A DNA stretch of 64,000 nucleotides. Origin: Halobacteria archaeon HArc-gm2 (GTDB taxonomy: Archaea > Halobacteriota > Halobacteria > Halobacteriales > Haloarculaceae). The stretch covers positions 124,001 through 188,000 of the forward strand of contig JAOPKE010000002.1 in the NCBI GenBank assembly GCA_025517465.1, written 5' to 3'. The translations under genes and the position numbers were made by a program. Under the pieces are notes generated by a model. That model was not told where the DNA came from. It was given only the letters and a program-made list of their open reading frames with translations, and did no database searches. The number at the start of each line of letters is the position of its first letter. The stretch's first letter is position 1. Below, piece after piece: positions 1 to 9,325 of this stretch.

Positions 1-2
1 GC

Positions 3-1838
3 CGCGACCCCCGCTGGGGCCGTACCGAGGAGACCTTCGGCGAGGACGAGTATCTCGTCGCCGAGATGGCCAGCGCGTACGTCCGCGGACTCCAGGGCGA
101 GGACCCCACCGAGGGCATCTCCGCGACGGTCAAGCACTTCGCCGGCCACGCCGTCGGCGAGGGCGCCAAGAACCGCTCGTCGGTCCAGATCGGCGAGCGC
201 GAACTCCGCGAGGTCCACCTCTTCCCGTTCGAGGCGGCCATCCGCGAGACCGGCGCCGAGTCGGTGATGAACGCCTACCACGACATCGACGGCGTCCCCT
301 GCGCGAAGGACCGCTCGCTCCTGACGGGCATCCTGCGCGAGGAGTGGGGCTTCGACGGCACCGTCGTCTCGGACTACTTCAGCGTCCGCTACCTCGACGA
401 CGAGCACGGCGTCGCCGCCGACCACTACGAGGCCGGTATCCAGGCCCTCGAGGCCGGCATGGACGTCGAACTCCCACAGGTCGCCGCCTACGACAAGCTG
501 GTCGACGCCGTCGAGAACGGCGACCTGGCCGAGGAGACGGTCGACGTCGCCGCCCGGCGCGTCCTCCGCCAGAAGGTCGAGAAGGGGGTCATCGACGACC
601 CCTTCGTCGACGTCGATTCGGTCTCCGAGGAGTTCGGCCCCGACGCCGACCGCGACTACGCCCGCAAGCTCGGTCGCGAGTCCGTCACGCTCCTGAAGAA
701 CGCCGACGACCTGCTCCCGCTCGTGGGCGAGGAGTCCGTCGCCGTCGTCGGCCCGAAGGCCGACTCTCCGGAGGGCCAACTGGGAGACTACGCTTACGCG
801 GCCCACTACCCCGAGCGCGACGCGAATCGCGAGGTCGTGACGCCGCTCGACGCGCTCGAAGAGCGCCTGGGCGACCAGGTCACCTACGCCGAGGGCTGTA
901 CGACGACCGGCCCCGCGACGGAGGGCTTCGAGGACGCCGTCGCCGCGGCGGAGGATTCGGACGTCGCCGTCGCCTTCGTCGGCACCCGCTCGGCCATCGC
1001 CTTCAGCGACCCCGAGGCCGACATGGTCGAACAGCCCGACGTCCCGACCAGCGGCGAGGGCGCGGACGTCACCGACCTCCAGCTCCCCGGCGTCCAGCAG
1101 GAACTCGTCGAGGAACTCCACGACACGGACACGCCACTCGTCGTCGTCCAGGTCACCGGCAAACCCCACGCCATCGAGTGGATCGACGACAACGTCCCCG
1201 CAATCGTCCAGGCCTGGCTCCCCGGCGAGGAGGGCGGCCACGGCATCGCCGACGTCCTCCTGGGCGACCACAACCCGAGCGGTCGACTCCCGCTCTCGGT
1301 GCCCAAGAACGTCGGTCAGCTCCCGGTTTACTACAGCCGCAAGCCCAACAGCCGGAACGAGAACCACGTCTACACGGACGAGGACCCGCTCTACCCGTTC
1401 GGCCACGGGCTGAGCTACACCGACTTCGAGTACGGCGAGGTTTCACTCTCCGAGACCGAGGTCGGCCCCGCCGACACCGTCACCGCCAGCGTCACCGTCG
1501 AGAACACCGGTGACGTGGCCGGCCACGAGGTCGTCCAGCTCTACACCCACCAGGACAACCCGAGCCTGGCCCGCCCGGTCCAGAAACTCCGCGGCTTCGA
1601 GCGCGTCCACCTCGAACCCGGCGAGTCCGCGACCGTGAGCATCACGCTCTCGACGACGCAACTCGCCTTCCACGACACGGACATGGATCTCGTCGTCGAA
1701 CCCGACACCTACGAGGTCCGCGTCGGCGGTTCCGCCGCCGACATCCAGTCGACCGCGACCTTCGACGTCGTCGGCGAGCGCTACGAGGTCCCCACCAGCG
1801 GCCGTGCGTACTTCAGCGAGTCCAGCGTCGAGGAATAG
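3..1838 (+). CDS. Glycoside hydrolase family 3 beta-glucosidase (5' end outside window)
   Basis: Hydrolyses beta-linked glucosides or related oligosaccharides from the non-reducing end. The frame is open from base 3, where it reads RDPRWGRTEETFGED, the typical GH3 substrate-pocket motif, so the true start lies left of the window; 611 residues are visible. The likely catalytic nucleophile is the Asp of VVSDYF (codon 372-374). The second (alpha/beta sandwich) domain follows, with LPGVQQELVEEL and WLPGEEGGHGIADVLLG, and the C-terminus is a fibronectin-III-like domain (ENTGDVAGHEVVQLY). The ATG at 66 is internal to the TIM-barrel domain and is not the start. Exact substrate cannot be read from sequence. 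Confidence 0.93.
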   Translation, partial: RDPRWGRTEETFGEDEYLVAEMASAYVRGLQGEDPTEGISATVKHFAGHAVGEGAKNRSSVQIGERELREVHLFPFEAAIRETGAESVMNAYHDIDGVPCAKDRSLLTGILREEWGFDGTVVSDYFSVRYLDDEHGVAADHYEAGIQALEAGMDVELPQVAAYDKLVDAVENGDLAEETVDVAARRVLRQKVEKGVIDDPFVDVDSVSEEFGPDADRDYARKLGRESVTLLKNADDLLPLVGEESVAVVGPKADSPEGQLGDYAYAAHYPERDANREVVTPLDALEERLGDQVTYAEGCTTTGPATEGFEDAVAAAEDSDVAVAFVGTRSAIAFSDPEADMVEQPDVPTSGEGADVTDLQLPGVQQELVEELHDTDTPLVVVQVTGKPHAIEWIDDNVPAIVQAWLPGEEGGHGIADVLLGDHNPSGRLPLSVPKNVGQLPVYYSRKPNSRNENHVYTDEDPLYPFGHGLSYTDFEYGEVSLSETEVGPADTVTASVTVENTGDVAGHEVVQLYTHQDNPSLARPVQKLRGFERVHLEPGESATVSITLSTTQLAFHDTDMDLVVEPDTYEVRVGGSAADIQSTATFDVVGERYEVPTSGRAYFSESSVEE

Positions 1839-2085
1839 CGACCATCACACGGTTGATTTCTTTCTTTGCGAGACGAACAGCGACAGCCACCGCTCGATAA
1901 CGACTTCGGCAACCACCGTGGGTGGGGCATCGAAAGGGGCCGACCGCTCGTCGAGCGAGAACCACCAAGCACGGCCGCAGGCCGCGCGCAGGTGCGTTCG
2001 GAGCCGACGAGCGGGAGGGGGCTTTCGGGGCTGTTAGTCACTATCCGTCAGTTTATTAGCTGATTCAATCAACTCAAAGCGCTCC

Positions 2086-2724
2086 CTACACTCCCTCGAC
2101 CAGTCGTTCGAACTGTTCGGGCGGAATCGCCCCGCGAGCACTGTATTCGCCGTAGACGAAGGTCGGGATGCCCGTCACGCCGGCGTCCTGGGCGGCGTCG
2201 AAGCGCTCGCGCAGACGCTCGTCCCACTCGCTGGTGAGCGCCGAATCGACGACGTCCTCGTCCAGGTCGACGTCGACGGCGATCTCCCGAAGCACGTCCG
2301 GGTCGCCGATGTCGCGGCCGTCCTGCCAGTGGGCGTCGAAGAGTCGCTCGTGGAGGCGCAGGAACGCCTCCTCACCTACCTCCTCCCTGACGTACAGCGC
2401 CACCTGCTGGGCGTTCCAGGAGTCGACCTCCATGGAGGCGTCGACGTTCATCTCCACGTCGTACTCCTCCTTCAGCTTGCGGACGTTCTCGCGGGCCTTT
2501 TCGAAGTACTCGTCGTCCTTCCCGTCGTCGACGTCGCTGTCGATGCTCCCGTCGGGGTTGCGCTTGTACCCCCGCAAATCGTAGAGGTGCCACTGGACTT
2601 CCGGCGGGTCCTCTTTCGATTCGAGGTACTGTTCCATCGCCGCCTTGCCGAGGTAGCAGAATGGACAGACGTAGTCCGAGAAGACGATCAACTCGTTTTC
2701 CTGGGTCTGTGTGCTCATGCTCAA
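2086..2724 (-). CDS. DsbA/FrnE-like thiol oxidoreductase
   Basis: A 212-residue DsbA-family protein of the FrnE type, probably cytoplasmic because no signal peptide is visible. The redox motif CPFC is at residues 20-23 just after the first beta strand (VFSDYVCPFC), and the cis-Pro loop TGIPTFVYG lies near the C-terminus, as in DsbA-like folds with an inserted helical domain. Length matches the FrnE family. It probably handles disulfide or organic-thiol exchange; the partner is unknown. An alternative start is the Met two residues in. Another thioredoxin-fold gene follows about 400 bases away, but a hairpin-rich spacer separates them, so they are probably not one operon. Confidence 0.85.
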   Translation of the reverse strand: MSMSTQTQENELIVFSDYVCPFCYLGKAAMEQYLESKEDPPEVQWHLYDLRGYKRNPDGSIDSDVDDGKDDEYFEKARENVRKLKEEYDVEMNVDASMEVDSWNAQQVALYVREEVGEEAFLRLHERLFDAHWQDGRDIGDPDVLREIAVDVDLDEDVVDSALTSEWDERLRERFDAAQDAGVTGIPTFVYGEYSARGAIPPEQFERLVEGV

Positions 2725-3121
2725 CGCTTTGGACTGGGGCCTGAAAAGTCTGGAGTGACGTGAGGGTAACCGGGATGGTGAGAAATGGGGATGGCTTGCT
2801 ACTGCACTGCAGAGTCAGCTAACGAGAACAACTTGAAAGCCCCCTCCCGCTCGGGTCGGGAGCACCGACGGACTCACTCCGTTCGTCCGTCGAGGTCACA
2901 CTCGCTTTGCTCGCGTGACTCTCGCTTCGCTCCTCGGCCTGGCGGCCTGCGGTGCTTGCGTCGCCTGCCTTCCCCGAGCGGAAGGTCGGCTCCGCCGACC
3001 TTCTATAACCTGGCGGCTTCGCCGCCAGGCGGTCGGCCCCTTTCAGTCCCGCCCGGTGGTCTCTTCGCCTCGCCGGAACACGCCGGATGGTCTCTTCGCC
3101 TTCAAACCTCTGTGGTCGCTC
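2725..3121. other. Gene-free spacer rich in short perfect hairpins
   Basis: No convincing gene lies here. The spacer holds a chain of short GC-rich hairpins: 2844-2862, 2867-2891 (GACGGAC arms), 2898-2919, 2981-3003 (10-bp perfect stem, 3-nt loop) and 3009-3029 (9-bp perfect stem, TTC loop). It ends with two copies of GGTCTCTTCGCCT near 3056-3105. Short reading frames crossing it are by-products of the high G+C. Confidence 0.7.
2835..3050 (+). repeat. Half copy of the long-inverted-repeat element family
   Basis: Starts with GAAAGCCCCC and ends with CCCCTTTCAGTCC, and between them keeps in the same order CGCTCCTCG, TGCGGTGCTTGC and CTTCCCCGA. This is the order of the left arm of the elements at 36657-37479 and 45567-46066. 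No matching right arm (ACTGAAAGGG ... GCCGAGGGCTTTC) is seen here, so it looks like a solo left arm. The relationship comes from reading by eye, without a computed alignment. Confidence 0.5.
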
Positions 3122-3454
3122 CTATTCCCCGACGAACGCGAGCAGGTCGTCGGCCGGGACGAACCCGTCCTCTCTGGTGTCGACGAGGTCGCCGTCCTCG
3201 AAGTAGAGGAGTTTGGGGACCGAGCGGACGTCGTACTCCTCGACCAGCGGCGGGTCGTTGCGGGGGTTCATCGTCACGACGGCGACGTCGGCGCTCCGGG
3301 CGACGCCGCTCAGGACGGGCTCCATCGACTGACAGATGCCACACCCGTCGGTATAGAACTCCACGAGGACGCGGTCGTGGTTCGCGACGAAGTCGTCGAG
3401 TTCGGTCTGCGAGTCGAGCGGGACCGGGCGGTCTGGTGCCGTCTGTGTGGTCAC
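3122..3454 (-). CDS. Thioredoxin family protein
   Basis: A single thioredoxin domain of 110 residues, cytoplasmic. The active site is FYTDGCGICQSMEP with redox cysteines at 38 and 41 (CGIC instead of the standard CGPC), and the cis-proline loop is SVPKLLYF near residue 80. It would reduce disulfides of partner proteins or act as an oxidoreductase. The CGIC variant suggests a redox potential different from classical thioredoxin (inference). It lies upstream of the DUF7847-like membrane protein gene in opposite-side spacing of 36 bases (that gene ends at 3491), so the two minus-strand genes may be cotranscribed. Confidence 0.88.
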   Translation of the reverse strand: MTTQTAPDRPVPLDSQTELDDFVANHDRVLVEFYTDGCGICQSMEPVLSGVARSADVAVVTMNPRNDPPLVEEYDVRSVPKLLYFEDGDLVDTREDGFVPADDLLAFVGE

Positions 3455-3490
3455 GAAAAAAGGTACGGGACGAAGCGGGGTAAGGCTGTC

Positions 3491-4267
3491 TCAGGCCGGC
3501 GTGGACGGCGCGTCGACAGTGGTCGACTCGCCGCCGAACTCCTCGGACTCCTCGCGGAGGAGGTCGAAGGCGCTCGCGAGAACGCCGAGGCTGTACAGCG
3601 AGACCGGCGCGATGACGACGATCTGAACGACGTTGAGGATCCCCTGGTTGAGGCCGGCGAGGGTCGCGACCAGCGCGCCGATGCCGAGGATGGTGCCGAC
3701 CGCGAAGCCGATTCCCACCATCACCGCACCGAGCGCGAACAGGGCGAACCGGTCCCCCTCGGTGAGCTTCCAGCTCCGGCGCATCGCCGTCACGAAGTTA
3801 TTGCCCTCGACGGCGACGTACACTGGCCAGAACGCCAGTACGACCATCAGGAAGATGCCGGGGACGAAGAGCAGCACCCAGCCGATGGTCACCCCGATAC
3901 TGTAAACGAGTCCGCCGATCAGGAGGTTCACGAGGGCTAACGTGACGCCGCCAGTGAGGTGTTCGCTCCGGATCGAGTGGCGTTCGTCCGCGACGAACGT
4001 CCGAATCGCGACGACGTACAGGTACGTCGTCAGCAGGAAGGACATGAGGAGGGCGGCGGCCGCGGCGCCGACAGGGAGGTCGACGGCCGGCGAGAGCGTA
4101 CTTGCTGCCTCGGGCGCGGTCTCCGCCAGGTACGCCTTCATCGTGCTGTTCATCGCCACGAGGTAGACCACGTTGACGACGAGGTATGCGATCAGCAGCA
4201 CCGCCCCGGCGCGGTTGGCGACCCTGCTAAATCCGTCTTTGAGCGCTGTGCCTATCGGGAGGGACAT
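3491..4267 (-). CDS. Multispanning membrane protein (DUF7847-like)
   Basis: A 258-residue integral membrane protein with about six hydrophobic segments, a short cytoplasmic N-terminus ([21 protein letters not shown]) and a charged, acidic C-tail. The pattern resembles haloarchaeal membrane proteins annotated DUF7847; function unknown. The frame is open for 1250 codons upstream across the antisense strand of mutS, but the ATG at 4267 is the natural start: it is followed at once by family-like sequence, and the upstream part has no hydrophobic or domain character. It is divergent from mutS, with 144 bases between the two starts. Confidence 0.75.
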   Translation of the reverse strand: MSLPIGTALKDGFSRVANRAGAVLLIAYLVVNVVYLVAMNSTMKAYLAETAPEAASTLSPAVDLPVGAAAAALLMSFLLTTYLYVVAIRTFVADERHSIRSEHLTGGVTLALVNLLIGGLVYSIGVTIGWVLLFVPGIFLMVVLAFWPVYVAVEGNNFVTAMRRSWKLTEGDRFALFALGAVMVGIGFAVGTILGIGALVATLAGLNQGILNVVQIVVIAPVSLYSLGVLASAFDLLREESEEFGGESTTVDAPSTPA

Positions 4268-4378
4268 TGTACTATGGTGTCTATCGAGACGGGGTTTGTA
4301 CCTTTTCCCGATTCTCCGAGTCAGAAACTCGGCCGCACCCGGGCGTTGGACCGACGGACGTCCCCGACCGAGCCCAAA

Positions 4379-4388
4379 GGGTATTTGA
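4379..4388 (+). promoter_or_regulatory. Probable TATA box of mutS
   Basis: GGGTATTTGA lies 24-33 nt before the ATG at 4412. At this distance the transcript would begin within a few bases of the start codon, as in other leaderless haloarchaeal genes. Confidence 0.45.
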
Positions 4389-4411
4389 CCGACGGCCGCC
4401 CCAACCGAACC

Positions 4412-7126
4412 ATGGACGCGGCGCTGGGGCCACCCGAGAAGATGGCCGAGAACGCCGACGAGTTGACGCCGATGATGAGCCAGTACTTCGAGCTCTGCGA
4501 GCGATACGACGACTCGCTCGTACTCTTTCAGGTCGGCGATTTCTACGAGGCCTTCGAGGCCGCAGCGGAGAAGGTCGCGCGCCTGTGCGAGATCACCCTC
4601 ACCAAGCGGGAGGACTCGACGGGCCAGTACGCGATGGCGGGCATCCCAATCGACAACGCCGAGAGCTACGTCGAGACGCTGCTCGACGCGGGCTACCGGG
4701 TCGCCGTCGCCGACCAGGTCGAGGACCCCGACGAGGTGTCGGGCGTGGTCGAACGGGCTGTCACCCGAATTATCACACCTGGGACGCTGACCGAGGACGC
4801 GCTGCTGCGCTCGCCCGACAACAACTACGTCGCGGCGCTGACGACGGACTCCAGAAGATTCGGTCTCGCCCTGCTGGACGTCTCGACGGGCGACTTCTAC
4901 GCGACGAGCGCGGGAGACGTCGATTCGATCGCCGACGAGGTGGGCAGGTTCGCCCCGGCGGAGGCCATCGTCGGGCCGACCGCGGACGGGAGCGTCGACC
5001 ACGACGCGGTGTTCGGGCCGGCGTGTATGGTGACGCCCTACGACGAGGCAGTCTTCGAGCGCGACGCGGCGGGCGAGCGCGTTGGGTCGTACTTCGGCAA
5101 CCCAGACTCGCTGTTGGCCGACGACGTCGAGGTCCGGGCCTGCGGCGCGCTGCTGGCGTACGCGGAGTACACCCGCGGCGGCCAGAGCGGGACGGCCGAC
5201 GAGATCGCCGCGACGGCGACCGAACACGGCCGGCTCGACTACCTCAACCACCTCACGCGGTACGACCCGCGCGAGTACATGCTGCTCGACGCCGTCGCGC
5301 TCGACAGTCTGGAACTGTTCGAGCGCCGTTCGGTCCGGGGCCACGAGGGCCGCACGCTCGTGGACACGCTCGACGAGACCGCCTGTGCGCTCGGACGGCG
5401 ACAGCTCAACGACTGGATCCGCCGGCCGCTGCTCGACGAGGAACGCATCGAGAGCCGCCACGCCGCCGTCGAAGAACTCGTCGGCGACGTTCAGACCCGC
5501 GAGCGACTCCACGACCTGCTGACCGACGTGTACGACCTCGAACGCCTGATATCCAGAGTCTCTCGCGGTCGGGCGAACGCCCGCGACCTCCGCTCGCTGG
5601 CGGCGACGCTGGCCGTCGTCCCGGAGGTGAAGGAAGCCATCGCCGATGCCGAGAGCGACCTGCTCGCGGACCTCCACGAGACGCTGGACCCGCTCACCGA
5701 GGTTCGCGAGGAGATAGAGAGTGCTATCCGCGAGGACCCGCCCCAGGAGGTGACGGAGGGGGACGTCGTCAAGCCCGGCTACGACGAGACGCTGGACGAC
5801 CTGCGCGAGACCGAACGCTCCGGCAAGCAGTGGATCGCGGACCTCCAGGCCGACGAGCGCGAGCGCACCGGCATCGAGTCGCTGAAGGTCGACCACCACG
5901 CCGTCCACGGCTACTACATCGAAGTGACCGACGCGAACGTAGACCTGGTGCCGGAGGACTACCAGCGCCGCCAGACGCTGAAGAACGCCGAGCGGTACGT
6001 CACGCCGGAACTCAAAGACAGGGAAGACGAGATATTCCGGGCCGAACAGCGGGCCGACGACCGCGAGTACGAAATCTTCCGCCAGGTCAGGGACGACGTC
6101 GCCGCCGAGTCCGAGCGCGTTCAGGCCCTCGCGGACCGATTGGCCACGCTGGACGTCCTGGTAGCGTTCGGCGAGGTCGCCGCGAACCACGATTACTGCC
6201 GCCCGGAGATGGGCGGCGAGGCCATCGACGTCGAGGGCGGGCGCCACCCCGTCGTCGAGCGGACCGAGGACTCGTTCGTCCCCAACGACGCCCGCTTCAC
6301 CCCCGAGGACCGCTTCGCCGTCATCACGGGGCCGAACATGAGCGGGAAGTCGACGTACATGCGCCAGGTCGCGCTGACCTGCGTGCTCGCCCAGGCCGGG
6401 AGTTTCGTCCCCGCCAGGTCGGCCGAACTCCCCGTCGTCGACCGGGTGTTCACCCGCGTCGGCGCCAGCGACGACATCGCCGGCGGGCGCTCGACGTTCA
6501 TGATCGAGATGACCGAACTCGCCGACATCCTCTCGGGCGCGACCGAGGACTCCCTGATCCTGCTGGACGAAGTCGGTCGTGGCACCTCGACGGCCGACGG
6601 CCTGGCCATCGCCCGCGCCGTCACCGAGCACGTCCACGACGAGATCGGCGCTTACACGCTCTTCGCGACCCACCACCACGAACTGACTGCGGCGGCCGAC
6701 GACCTGGCGGGCGTGTTCACGCTCCACTTCGAGACGCGCCAGGTCGACGGCGACGTCGTCTTCGAGCACCGGGTGGCTCCGGGCGCTGCGGCGGCCTCCT
6801 ACGGAGTGGAGGTGGCGAAGATGGCCGGCATCCCCGACGCCGTCGTCGACCGCTCGCGGACGCTGCTGGACGACGAGCGCGCCAGCGAGTCCGGTTCCGA
6901 CGCCGACACGGCCGGCGGCGACCCCGCGACGAACGGACACGGCGTGGACGCGAACGGCGAGAGCGCCGACCACGGAGTCGAGGACGAACCGGACGACGAG
7001 TCTCCGGCCGCGCCGACGGACGACGGCGGTCTCTCCGAAGCGCTTCGGGCCCTCGACGTCGCGACGATGACGCCGCTGGAGGCGATGAACGCGCTCGCCG
7101 AACTCAAGGACCGGGTCGACGACTGA
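4412..7126 (+). CDS. mutS: DNA mismatch repair protein MutS
   Basis: A 904-residue MutS1-type protein that binds mismatches and uses ATP to signal repair. The N-terminal mismatch-binding domain has [11 protein letters not shown] and [12 protein letters not shown] (Phe-x-Glu type intercalating motif). Connector, lever and clamp domains follow. The ATPase domain carries Walker [10 protein letters not shown], Walker [14 protein letters not shown] and the helix-turn-helix dimer motif (FATHHHEL onwards). The tail after about residue 820 is an acidic linker, then a short helical C-terminus ([21 protein letters not shown]), usual in MutS. Start at 4412 is chosen because a TATA box sits just upstream and the protein aligns from there; ATG 4442 is an alternative. 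No mutL is adjacent; nucS is convergent 19 bases downstream. Confidence 0.96.
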   Translation: MDAALGPPEKMAENADELTPMMSQYFELCERYDDSLVLFQVGDFYEAFEAAAEKVARLCEITLTKREDSTGQYAMAGIPIDNAESYVETLLDAGYRVAVADQVEDPDEVSGVVERAVTRIITPGTLTEDALLRSPDNNYVAALTTDSRRFGLALLDVSTGDFYATSAGDVDSIADEVGRFAPAEAIVGPTADGSVDHDAVFGPACMVTPYDEAVFERDAAGERVGSYFGNPDSLLADDVEVRACGALLAYAEYTRGGQSGTADEIAATATEHGRLDYLNHLTRYDPREYMLLDAVALDSLELFERRSVRGHEGRTLVDTLDETACALGRRQLNDWIRRPLLDEERIESRHAAVEELVGDVQTRERLHDLLTDVYDLERLISRVSRGRANARDLRSLAATLAVVPEVKEAIADAESDLLADLHETLDPLTEVREEIESAIREDPPQEVTEGDVVKPGYDETLDDLRETERSGKQWIADLQADERERTGIESLKVDHHAVHGYYIEVTDANVDLVPEDYQRRQTLKNAERYVTPELKDREDEIFRAEQRADDREYEIFRQVRDDVAAESERVQALADRLATLDVLVAFGEVAANHDYCRPEMGGEAIDVEGGRHPVVERTEDSFVPNDARFTPEDRFAVITGPNMSGKSTYMRQVALTCVLAQAGSFVPARSAELPVVDRVFTRVGASDDIAGGRSTFMIEMTELADILSGATEDSLILLDEVGRGTSTADGLAIARAVTEHVHDEIGAYTLFATHHHELTAAADDLAGVFTLHFETRQVDGDVVFEHRVAPGAAAASYGVEVAKMAGIPDAVVDRSRTLLDDERASESGSDADTAGGDPATNGHGVDANGESADHGVEDEPDDESPAAPTDDGGLSEALRALDVATMTPLEAMNALAELKDRVDD

Positions 7127-7145
7127 GAAACTACTTGGAGATTGT

Positions 7146-7886
7146 TTAGTCGGCCGTCGGTTCGAGCGCGACGAACTCCATCCCCTTCTCGGCGAGGAGT
7201 TCGCGCGCCCGGTCGGTGATAGAAGGCGCGACGAGAATCCCACGGATAGCGGCGTCGTCGTGCAGGTCGCGCTCGAGCGCGCCGACGTAGCGGTCGACCT
7301 GGCCGACGGCGTCCGGGCCGACCCGGCGGCGCTTCAGTTCGACGACGACGGTCCGGCCGTCCGCGTCCTCGCCGTAGATGTCGACAGCGCCCGCCGGCGT
7401 GTTCCGTTCCGTCGACAGCGGCGTGAACTCGGGTTCGACCAGGTCGGGGTCGTCGAGGATGCGCTGGCGGAGGTCCTCCTCGGTGCCTGTGAGCGAGAGG
7501 TCGGTCGGGTCGGTGACGTCGAAGCTCGCGGCGTGGGTCACTTCCTCGAAGGTGACGGTCAGTTCCTCCTCCGGCGTAGGACGCTCGCTGCGAACGACGA
7601 CGTGTCCCTCGTCGATCGCCACCTCGTGGTCGCAGCCCGGCGGCTGCCAGTTCACGGGCTGTTGGCCCTCGTCGGTGTGGACCAGCGCGGAGCCGTCGGG
7701 CTTCAGCATGACGTGGCGGTCGCCTGGTCCGAGCGTACTGACCGCGCGGCCCTCGTAGTCGACGGTGCAGCGGCCGAACAGCGTCACCATCGCTCCCCGA
7801 TCGAACCCGTGCTGGGCGAGGGCCTGGGCCTCCTCCGGGGTCGGGTGCGTGATGGACTGGACCGGCGTCCCGTCGGCGGTCGTCAC
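7146..7886 (-). CDS. nucS: Endonuclease NucS/EndoMS
   Basis: A 246-residue NucS family nuclease. Members cut branched DNA or, as EndoMS, make double-strand cuts at mismatches. The N-terminal dimerisation/DNA-binding half has FGRCTVDYEGRAVSTLGPGDRHVMLKPDGS. The C-terminal RecB-like nuclease half has the catalytic pattern AGAVDIYGED (Asp) followed by VVVELKRRRVG (Glu-x-Lys). Length matches the family. It is convergent with mutS and follows a small DUF6735-like gene by 12 bases on the same strand, so it may be transcribed with that gene. The extreme C-terminus (FVALEPTAD) is short; a PCNA-binding tail like that of some homologues is not obvious. Confidence 0.94.
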   Translation of the reverse strand: MTTADGTPVQSITHPTPEEAQALAQHGFDRGAMVTLFGRCTVDYEGRAVSTLGPGDRHVMLKPDGSALVHTDEGQQPVNWQPPGCDHEVAIDEGHVVVRSERPTPEEELTVTFEEVTHAASFDVTDPTDLSLTGTEEDLRQRILDDPDLVEPEFTPLSTERNTPAGAVDIYGEDADGRTVVVELKRRRVGPDAVGQVDRYVGALERDLHDDAAIRGILVAPSITDRARELLAEKGMEFVALEPTAD

Positions 7887-7898
7887 ACGACAGGATAG

Positions 7899-8450
7899 TC
7901 ACCCGTCGCGTAAAAAGGACGCGTCGTCCGGCGAGTACAGCGTTCCCTGCACCGACAGCGCCCGGCGGAGCGTCGCCCGCGCCGACTCCGGAGTGAGCGT
8001 CCCGTCGGCGACGGCCCCCGAGAGCCGGGACTTCGTCTCGACGTACCAGCCCCGGAGCGTCTCGGGGTCGTCGTCGGGGTCGACCAGCACCAGTTCCTCC
8101 CCGACCCCCATCGGGTCGAGCCAACAGACGAGGTAGGTCGTCGTCTCGAAAGCCGGCGAGACGACGACTAGCGACTCGTAGCTCACGTCGACAGCGTCGA
8201 CCACGTCGGCGGCGGTCACTCCGACCGTGAGCGGTCGGGGGTCGACGCGCGTCGTGATCGGTGGCTCGTACCCGTTCCGTCGCTCGACGCCGAGGTCGGT
8301 CGCAACGTCGTCCGTGCCGGAGTGAGGAGCGGAGCCGCCCAGCGGCGACGTCGGGCCGATGGCGGCAGAGAGGTTCTCGCCCCAGTGGGCGTACCGGAGG
8401 GTGAACGTCCCGTCTGGCTGGCGGTAGGCGACGAGTGCACGGTGGCCCAT
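7899..8450 (-). CDS. DUF6735-like haloarchaeal protein
   Basis: A 183-residue protein beginning MGHRALVAYRQPDGTFTLRYAHWGENLS, an opening I recognise from haloarchaeal proteins annotated DUF6735. No signal peptide or membrane segment is visible; the sequence is acidic and the function is unknown. It sits between a methyltransferase gene upstream and nucS 12 bases downstream, on the same strand. Cotranscription with nucS is likely from the spacing, but a functional link is only an inference. Confidence 0.72.
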   Translation of the reverse strand: MGHRALVAYRQPDGTFTLRYAHWGENLSAAIGPTSPLGGSAPHSGTDDVATDLGVERRNGYEPPITTRVDPRPLTVGVTAADVVDAVDVSYESLVVVSPAFETTTYLVCWLDPMGVGEELVLVDPDDDPETLRGWYVETKSRLSGAVADGTLTPESARATLRRALSVQGTLYSPDDASFLRDG

Positions 8451-8509
8451 CGGTGGGCGTCGCTGGCCCCCTCATCCGCCAAAAAGGTCGGCACGGATCC
8501 CCGGCGTCG

Positions 8510-9277
8510 TCACGCGGGCGACGGCTTCAGGAACCGGAGACAGCAGAAGTTCGGCGGTCCCTCGTGGAACCGACGTGCCCGCTCGGGCTCCGCCTTCCGA
8601 AAGGCGTCGGCGATCTCCGGTTCGACGACCCGTTCGACTAGCAGCCCAGCGTCCGTCGGCGGGCCGAACACGGCCGCGAGGGGGCGTCGGTAGAAGGGAA
8701 CCGTGAACGCCTCGTCCTCGTCGCCCCAGTCTCGGTCGACCCGCTCTACCTCGGCGTAGGCGGCGTCGGTCGCGAGGACCTGGTCCCGGGCGTCGTATTC
8801 CGCGTCGACGTAGTCCCTGATGGGGTGGCTGGTGGAGACGACGACCCGGCCGCCGGGGTTCAGCACGCGGTGGAACGCGGTGAAGACGGCGTCCCAGTCG
8901 CGCACGTGTTCGAGCGCGAGCTGGCAGAGCACGAGGTCGAACGCCCGGTCGTCCAGGAACGCCAGCCCCTCGGTGAGGTCCGCCTGCCGAACCTGGACGC
9001 CGGGGTCGTCCGCGAACCGGTCCAGCGCACGCTCGACCATCTCGGCGCTCGCGTCGACGCCGACCACCGTCGCGCCTGCCTCGCGGAGCCGCTCGGTGTA
9101 GAACCCGTCGCCGCAGGCGGCGTCGAGCACGCGTGTCCCGTCGAGGTCCGGCAGGAGCGACCTGACTGCGGGCCACTCGTAGTGTTCCCTGATGGCGGCA
9201 CCGGTAATCTCCTCGTAGCCCGCGGCGAGGTCGTCGTAGGCCTCCCGCGAAACCGGGCCGTCGGTCTCTCGCTCCAT
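8510..9277 (-). CDS. Class I SAM-dependent methyltransferase
   Basis: A 255-residue Rossmann-fold methyltransferase. SAM-binding motif I is VLDAACGDGFYTERL (around residue 50-65), motif II is VVGVDASAEMVERAL, and motif IV is FDLVLCQLALEHVRDW; the strand GGRVVVSTSHP follows. The family includes UbiE/BioC-type enzymes, and the substrate cannot be named. The start gives MERETDGPVSREAYDDLAAGYEEI, a normal N-terminus for the family. A 59-base gap separates it from the DUF6735-like gene downstream. Confidence 0.85.
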   Translation of the reverse strand: MERETDGPVSREAYDDLAAGYEEITGAAIREHYEWPAVRSLLPDLDGTRVLDAACGDGFYTERLREAGATVVGVDASAEMVERALDRFADDPGVQVRQADLTEGLAFLDDRAFDLVLCQLALEHVRDWDAVFTAFHRVLNPGGRVVVSTSHPIRDYVDAEYDARDQVLATDAAYAEVERVDRDWGDEDEAFTVPFYRRPLAAVFGPPTDAGLLVERVVEPEIADAFRKAEPERARRFHEGPPNFCCLRFLKPSPA

Positions 9278-9325
9278 AGCCCCACGTGTCGACCGAGCGA
9301 CCGATATATCTTCCCGTGGCTGACC

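Noticed and set aside
4267-7149. A 960-codon frame on the plus strand overlapping mutS
   Set aside because: It is Arg/Pro/Gly-rich in a shifted frame and has none of the MutS motifs; it is a shadow of mutS.
3491-7243. A 1250-codon open frame on the minus strand
   Set aside because: It runs antisense through mutS; only its last 258 codons (from ATG 4267) look like a protein. The rest is Arg/Asp/Val-rich antisense of a high-G+C gene.
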